Below, piece after piece: positions 59,852 through 64,000 of a stretch of DNA of 64,000 nt; position 1 is the first letter of the stretch; each line of letters starts with the position of its first letter. The stretch covers positions 4,154,001 through 4,218,000 of the forward strand of contig NZ_CP017479.1 in the NCBI RefSeq assembly GCF_001761465.1. The letters run 5' to 3'. The notes beneath the pieces were generated by a model, which saw only the letters and a list, made by a program, of their open reading frames with translations, ran no database searches and was not told the DNA's origin. The position numbers and the translations under genes are program-made. The stretch is from Flavobacterium gilvum. GTDB lineage: Bacteria; Bacteroidota; Bacteroidia; Flavobacteriales; Flavobacteriaceae.

Positions 59852-60155
59852 CTAAAAAATCGTTAAAATTTCATTTTTAATCGATAAAAAACATAAAAAT
59901 TAAAAATTAATACTATTTTACTTTCAAAACTATATTAAAAAGCATATCTAAATTATAATTTTTATTTGTTTATATCCAAAACCAAATTCTGTAGCAAAAG
60001 CATAAATGATTTTACCACAAAAAACCATCTGTAACAAAACGCATCCAAGAACTACTAATTTGTAATTAGAAAGACTTTTGTACTTTTAAATCAAAAAATC
60101 AATAATTTGCACAAGAGGCCAAAAGGCAAACTGGCAAAGCAATCCATAAACTCTA
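59852..60155. other. Gene-free AT-rich stretch before the ABC ATPase
   Basis: I see no coding frame, hairpin or repeat here beyond the AT-rich composition. Confidence 0.4.
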
Positions 60156-60842
60156 ATGAAAAAGCCACTTATAAAAATCACCAATATCAAACGAAATTTT
60201 GCTCTTGGAAACGAAATAGTATATGTATTAAAAGGCGTTGATTTAGAAATTAACAAAGGAGAATACGTTGCCTTAATGGGGCCTTCCGGATCCGGAAAAT
60301 CTACATTAATGAATTTGTTAGGTTGCTTGGACACGCCTACTTCCGGGACTTACATTTTGAACGGAAAAGATGTCAGCCACATGAAAGACGACGAATTGGC
60401 CGAAATAAGAAACAAAGAAATTGGTTTTGTTTTTCAAACCTTTAATCTTTTACCCAGAACAACTGCGCTAGACAATGTGGCTTTACCAATGATTTATGCT
60501 GGACATTCAAAAACGGAACGAACTAAACGAGCCACCGAAGTACTAAGTCAGGTAAATCTTAGCGACCGGATGGATCACCAACCCAATCAGTTATCAGGTG
60601 GACAACGCCAACGTGTCGCCATTGCCAGAGCATTGGTAAACAAACCTTCCATCATTCTGGCCGATGAACCAACTGGAAATCTGGACAGCAAAACTTCATT
60701 AGAAATTATGAAACTTTTTGGAGAAATTCATGCCTTGGGAAATACCGTTATTTTAGTAACTCACGAAGAAGAAATCGCAGCCTATGCCCATCGCGTAATC
60801 CGTTTGAGAGACGGAATGATTGAAAGTGACACTACTAAATAG
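60156..60842 (+). CDS. LolD/MacB-type ABC transporter ATPase
   Basis: One ABC domain with Walker [20 protein letters not shown]-loop [16 protein letters not shown], signature [16 protein letters not shown] and Walker [14 protein letters not shown]. This set, with the [11 protein letters not shown] wording, is typical of LolD/MacB/FtsE-like ATPases, which work with a separate permease in lipoprotein release, efflux or cell-division functions. No permease gene lies beside it, so the partner is elsewhere. The length of 228 residues is normal. Confidence 0.9.
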   Translation: MKKPLIKITNIKRNFALGNEIVYVLKGVDLEINKGEYVALMGPSGSGKSTLMNLLGCLDTPTSGTYILNGKDVSHMKDDELAEIRNKEIGFVFQTFNLLPRTTALDNVALPMIYAGHSKTERTKRATEVLSQVNLSDRMDHQPNQLSGGQRQRVAIARALVNKPSIILADEPTGNLDSKTSLEIMKLFGEIHALGNTVILVTHEEEIAAYAHRVIRLRDGMIESDTTK

Positions 60843-60910
60843 TTTAATTATTAAAAGTTTAAACAATTAAACTTAGCTTCTCAGCAACTTAGAAACTTAG
60901 CAACTCAAAA
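60843..60910. repeat. AATTAAAC and AACTTAG spacer repeats
   Basis: AGTTTAATTATTAAAAG, TTTAAACAATTAAACTTAG and AACTTAGAAACTTAGCAACTC units fill the gap before the adenosyltransferase gene. They resemble the repeats at 55965 and 58640. Confidence 0.5.
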
Positions 60911-60913
60911 AAA

Positions 60914-61483
60914 ATGAAAGTCTACACAAAAACCGGAGACAACGGAACAACTTCCCTTTTTGGAGGAACAAGAGTACCAAAAGACCATATCCGGATAGAA
61001 AGTTATGGCACTGTTGACGAATTGAATTCTTATATAGGACTTATTCGTGATCAGGAGATAAACAGTCATTATAAGGACATCCTTATCGAAATACAGGATC
61101 GGCTTTTTACCATAGGCGCAATTTTGGCCACTCCTCCCGAAAAAGAAGTGTTGAAAAACGGTGAACTACGCCTGAAAAAACTCGGAATATCAGAAACTGA
61201 TATCAATTTACTGGAAAAAGAAATAGATACTATGGAAGAAGCGCTTCCAGAAATGACTCATTTTGTTTTACCAGGCGGACACCAAACTGTGTCATATTGT
61301 CATATATCACGATGTGTCTGCCGACGTGCAGAGCGATTAGCAGTACATTTAAGTCATAATGAACCTGTTGCTGAAATAACTATTAAATACTTAAACCGAC
61401 TTTCTGACTACCTTTTTGTATTGGCACGAAAATTGTCTTTAGACTTGAACGCCGAAGAAGTAAAATGGATTCCCAGAAAATAG
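60914..61483 (+). CDS. PduO-type cob(I)alamin adenosyltransferase
   Basis: The ATP-binding N-terminus KVYTKTGDNGTTSLFGGTRV and ESYGTVDELNSYIGLIRD, and the C-terminal SRCVCRRAERLAVHLS and YLNRLSDYLFVLARKL, are the hallmark segments of the PduO/MMAB family. The enzyme adenosylates cobalamin with ATP to make coenzyme B12. The length of 189 residues is typical. It follows the ABC ATPase gene on the same strand after a repeat-filled gap; there is no clear functional link. Confidence 0.93.
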   Translation: MKVYTKTGDNGTTSLFGGTRVPKDHIRIESYGTVDELNSYIGLIRDQEINSHYKDILIEIQDRLFTIGAILATPPEKEVLKNGELRLKKLGISETDINLLEKEIDTMEEALPEMTHFVLPGGHQTVSYCHISRCVCRRAERLAVHLSHNEPVAEITIKYLNRLSDYLFVLARKLSLDLNAEEVKWIPRK

Positions 61484-61619
61484 AATTCAATTAAAAGATA
61501 ACGGCTTACAGATAACAGAATTTGGAATGAATTTTCAGCAATTGGGCCGAAATATTTTTCTTTAATATTATTGTCTGAAATTACGTTCTTAACTTTAAAA
61601 AAAATAAATCATTTTTTAC

Positions 61620-61649
61620 TTGTCTTTTTCAGTAAAAAATTTATTTTTG
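61620..61649 (+). promoter_or_regulatory. Consensus promoter of the small acidic protein gene
   Basis: TTG (61620-61622), 19 bases, then TATTTTTG (61642-61649) fit the Flavobacterium consensus exactly. The start codon at 61670 is 20 bases downstream, which rules out a longer frame that begins upstream. Confidence 0.7.
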
Positions 61650-61669
61650 CAAAAACTAAATCGACAAAT

Positions 61670-61891
61670 ATGTATTGGACATTAGAATTAGCATCATATT
61701 TAAGCGATGCACCGTGGCCTGCTAACAAAGACGAACTTATTGACTACGCTATTAGAGCAGGTGCTCCATTAGAAGTAGTAGAAAACCTTCAATCAATCGA
61801 AGATGAAGGCGAAATATATGAATCAATGGAAGAAATTTGGCCAGATTATCCTACAGACGAAGATTATCTTTGGAACGAGGATGAATACTAA
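61670..61891 (+). CDS. Small acidic DUF2795-like protein
   Basis: The 73-residue protein MYWTLELASYLSDAPWPANK, DELIDYAIRAGAPLEVVENL ends in a very acidic tail (EEIWPDYPTDEDYLWNEDEY). It resembles the DUF2795 family and is highly conserved next to secA in Flavobacteriia, as I recall. The start at 61670 follows a consensus promoter. A terminator separates it from secA. Function unknown. Confidence 0.8.
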   Translation: MYWTLELASYLSDAPWPANKDELIDYAIRAGAPLEVVENLQSIEDEGEIYESMEEIWPDYPTDEDYLWNEDEY

Positions 61892-61907
61892 AAAAAGTAA
61901 ACCAAGA

Positions 61908-61934
61908 AAAAGTCTCAGAAGAGGCTTTTTTTTT
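61908..61934 (+). terminator. Terminator between the small acidic protein gene and secA
   Basis: AAGTCTC pairs with GAGGCTT (one wobble) across a 4-base loop and ends in a nine-T run. Confidence 0.7.
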
Positions 61935-61995
61935 GCTTAATTTTACGCAGTTTTTTACAATCACAATTACAATAAAATAGAAATATAAATAAATC

Positions 61996-64000
61996 ATGAG
62001 CTTCATAAACAGTATTATTAAAATCTTTGTTGGAGATAAATCCGAAAAAGATGTCAAAGCCTTACAACCGTATTTAAACAAAATTAAAACTTTTGAAGGT
62101 CCTTTGCAATCTTTGTCAAATGACGAATTAAGAGCCAGAACCGTTTTTTTCAAAGAAAAAATAAAAGAAGCTCGTGCCGAAAAAGACTCCAAAATTGCTG
62201 CTCTTAAACTCGAAGTAGAAAGTATTGAAGACATTGACAAACGCGAAGATATTTACATCGCCATTGATGCTCTTGAAAAAGAAGCCTATGATATATCTGA
62301 AAAAACGTTGAAAGAAATTCTTCCGGAAGCTTTTTCGGTTGTAAAAGAAACGGCAAGACGTTTCAAAGAAAATGAAGAAATTGTAGTTACCGCTACCGCA
62401 AAAGACAGAGAATTGTCTGCTACCAAAAGTTATATCACCCTTGATGGAGACAATGCTATTTGGGCCAATAAATGGAACGCAGCTGGTAAAGATATCACTT
62501 GGGACATGATTCACTACGATGTTCAGTTGATAGGTGGAATGGTGTTGCACGAAGGTAAAGTTGCTGAAATGCAAACTGGAGAAGGTAAAACATTGGTGGC
62601 AACCTTGCCTATTTACCTTAATGCTTTGACAGGAAACGGAGTACACTTGGTAACTGTGAATGACTACCTAGCCAAACGTGATAGTACATGGAAAGCTCCA
62701 TTATTTGAATTTCACGGATTAACCGTTGATTGTATCGACAACCACCAACCAAGTTCTGATGGAAGAAAAAAAGCATACGAAGCGGATATCACATACGGAA
62801 CAAACAACGAATTTGGTTTTGATTACCTAAGAGACAATATGGCGCATTCGCCAGAAGATTTGGTTCAAAGAAAACACAACTTCGCAATTGTCGACGAGGT
62901 CGATTCGGTTTTAATTGATGATGCCCGTACACCACTTATCATTTCGGGTCCAGTTCCACAAGGAGACCGTCATGAATTTAATGAATTGAAACCAAAAATT
63001 GAAAATCTGGTTGCTTTACAACGCCAATTGGCAAATGGTTTTCTTGCTGAAGCAAAAAAATTAATCAAAGAAGGAAATACCAAAGATGGTGGTTTCCTAT
63101 TATTAAGAGCTTACAGAAGTTTACCTAAAAACAAAGCATTGATTAAGTTTTTGAGTGAAGAAGGAGTTAAACAACTGCTTCAAAAAACCGAAAACCAATA
63201 CATGGAAAACAACAATCGCGAAATGCCAAAAGTGGATGAAGCGTTGTATTTTGTGATTGAAGAAAAAAACAATCAGGTAAGTTTAACAGACAATGGTATC
63301 AAATTCCTGTCTGGGGATACTGATGCCGACTTTTTTGTACTTCCTGATATTGGAACCGAAATTGCCACTATCGAAAAGAAAAAACTGGACAAAGACGCCG
63401 AAGCCGAAGAAAAAGAAAGGTTATTCCAAGATTTTGGTGTAAAAAGTGAACGTGTCCATACTTTGACTCAACTTTTGAAAGCCTATACTCTTTTTGAAAA
63501 AGATGTGGAATACGTAATCATGGACAACAAAATTTTGATTGTTGATGAACAAACGGGGCGTATTATGGATGGTCGTCGTTATTCTGACGGTTTGCACCAA
63601 GCCATTGAAGCCAAAGAAAATGTAAAAATCGAAGCCGCTACTCAAACATTTGCCACAATTACATTGCAGAATTACTTCAGAATGTACAGTAAATTGGGCG
63701 GAATGACTGGTACTGCTGTTACCGAAGCAGGAGAGTTATGGGAAATTTACAAACTGGATGTGGTAGAAATTCCTACTAACAGACCAATGGCTCGTATTGA
63801 CAAAGAAGATTTTATATACAAAACGACTCGCGAGAAATTCAATGCCGTTATTGAAGACGTAACTGAATTATCAAAAGCCGGAAGACCTGTCCTTATTGGT
63901 ACAACTTCGGTTGAGATTTCAGAATTATTAAGCCGAATGTTAAAAATGCGTGGTATTCCCCACAACGTTTTGAATGCCAAAATGCACAAACAAGAGGCGC
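61996..64000 (+). CDS. secA: Preprotein translocase ATPase SecA, N-terminal part
   Basis: The gene starts at ATG 61996 ([20 protein letters not shown]) and runs off the window after 668 codons. The DEAD motor 1 is clear: [14 protein letters not shown] (Walker A, about 192-205), [27 protein letters not shown], and [19 protein letters not shown] (Walker B). The preprotein-binding region holds an insertion typical of Bacteroidetes SecA (about 330-450). Motor 2 begins with [18 protein letters not shown]. SecA drives export of unfolded proteins through SecYEG. No frame break is seen. Confidence 0.97.
   Translation, partial: MSFINSIIKIFVGDKSEKDVKALQPYLNKIKTFEGPLQSLSNDELRARTVFFKEKIKEARAEKDSKIAALKLEVESIEDIDKREDIYIAIDALEKEAYDISEKTLKEILPEAFSVVKETARRFKENEEIVVTATAKDRELSATKSYITLDGDNAIWANKWNAAGKDITWDMIHYDVQLIGGMVLHEGKVAEMQTGEGKTLVATLPIYLNALTGNGVHLVTVNDYLAKRDSTWKAPLFEFHGLTVDCIDNHQPSSDGRKKAYEADITYGTNNEFGFDYLRDNMAHSPEDLVQRKHNFAIVDEVDSVLIDDARTPLIISGPVPQGDRHEFNELKPKIENLVALQRQLANGFLAEAKKLIKEGNTKDGGFLLLRAYRSLPKNKALIKFLSEEGVKQLLQKTENQYMENNNREMPKVDEALYFVIEEKNNQVSLTDNGIKFLSGDTDADFFVLPDIGTEIATIEKKKLDKDAEAEEKERLFQDFGVKSERVHTLTQLLKAYTLFEKDVEYVIMDNKILIVDEQTGRIMDGRRYSDGLHQAIEAKENVKIEAATQTFATITLQNYFRMYSKLGGMTGTAVTEAGELWEIYKLDVVEIPTNRPMARIDKEDFIYKTTREKFNAVIEDVTELSKAGRPVLIGTTSVEISELLSRMLKMRGIPHNVLNAKMHKQEA

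Noticed and set aside
62128..62646. 172-codon minus-strand frame inside secA
   Set aside because: It is antisense to clearly conserved SecA sequence; Phe/Ser-rich content is typical of an antisense shadow.

Overview
The window looks like the chromosome of a Flavobacterium-type Bacteroidetes. It is AT-rich, lacks Shine-Dalgarno-like leaders, carries several TTG-N(17-23)-TAnnTTTG promoters, and encodes T9SS-type C-terminal sorting, a Bacteroidetes-type SecA and a DUF2795-like small acidic protein. No rRNA, tRNA or CRISPR array was seen.

Region 1 (1-22.1 kb). After the 3' end of sbcC comes an orphan 829-aa protein with three C-terminal integrase-type repeat units. Next is a ten-gene minus-strand operon (21988 to 3185) with gaps of 1-29 bases and one 4-base overlap. 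In transcription order it encodes a SrfB-family actin/Hsp70-like ATPase, a SrfC-family GTPase-like protein, a membrane-anchored subtilase, a four-TM protein, a GTPase with two helical modules, a TM protein with a GAP1-N-like N-terminus, a TM-anchored periplasmic protein, a coiled-coil periplasmic protein, a TPR/SH3/barrel-like protein and a lipoprotein with five FN3-like repeats. The predicted locations run from cytoplasm to cell surface, which suggests one NTP-driven, protease-containing envelope machine. This is the best candidate for an undescribed system.

Region 2 (22.1-30.5 kb) is an eroded accessory island: a frameshifted metallophosphoesterase, small phage-type proteins, a resolvase scar, a Schlafen/AlbA_2-type ATP-binding regulator, an AbiE-type toxin-antitoxin pair whose toxin is dead, and the remains of a mobilizable element (mobC, relaxase fragment, Toprim primase-like protein, excisionase-like HTH, candidate oriT).

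Region 3 (30.5-40 kb) is mostly housekeeping: an ABC-F ATPase, a LprI-like protein, an FKBP lipoprotein, an unusual zinc-ribbon SDR protein, a Flavo-1-like RNA and a very large PEPCK-like protein.

Region 4 (40-57 kb) is a Wzx/Wzy-type exopolysaccharide locus: CpsB-like phosphatase, Wzc, Wza, initiating phosphoglycosyltransferase, four glycosyltransferases including a Stealth phosphotransferase, Wzy, Wzx, a GDPD lipoprotein with a T9SS-like tail, and Gmd/Fcl for GDP-L-fucose.

Region 5 (57-64 kb) carries a methyltransferase, beta-carbonic anhydrase, a LolD-like ATPase, a PduO-type adenosyltransferase, a DUF2795-like protein and the first 668 codons of secA. Three fold-back (MITE-like) elements lie at 44.4, 57.5 and 59.4 kb. 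A minus-strand small RNA with a consensus promoter and a terminator is predicted at 59652-59814.
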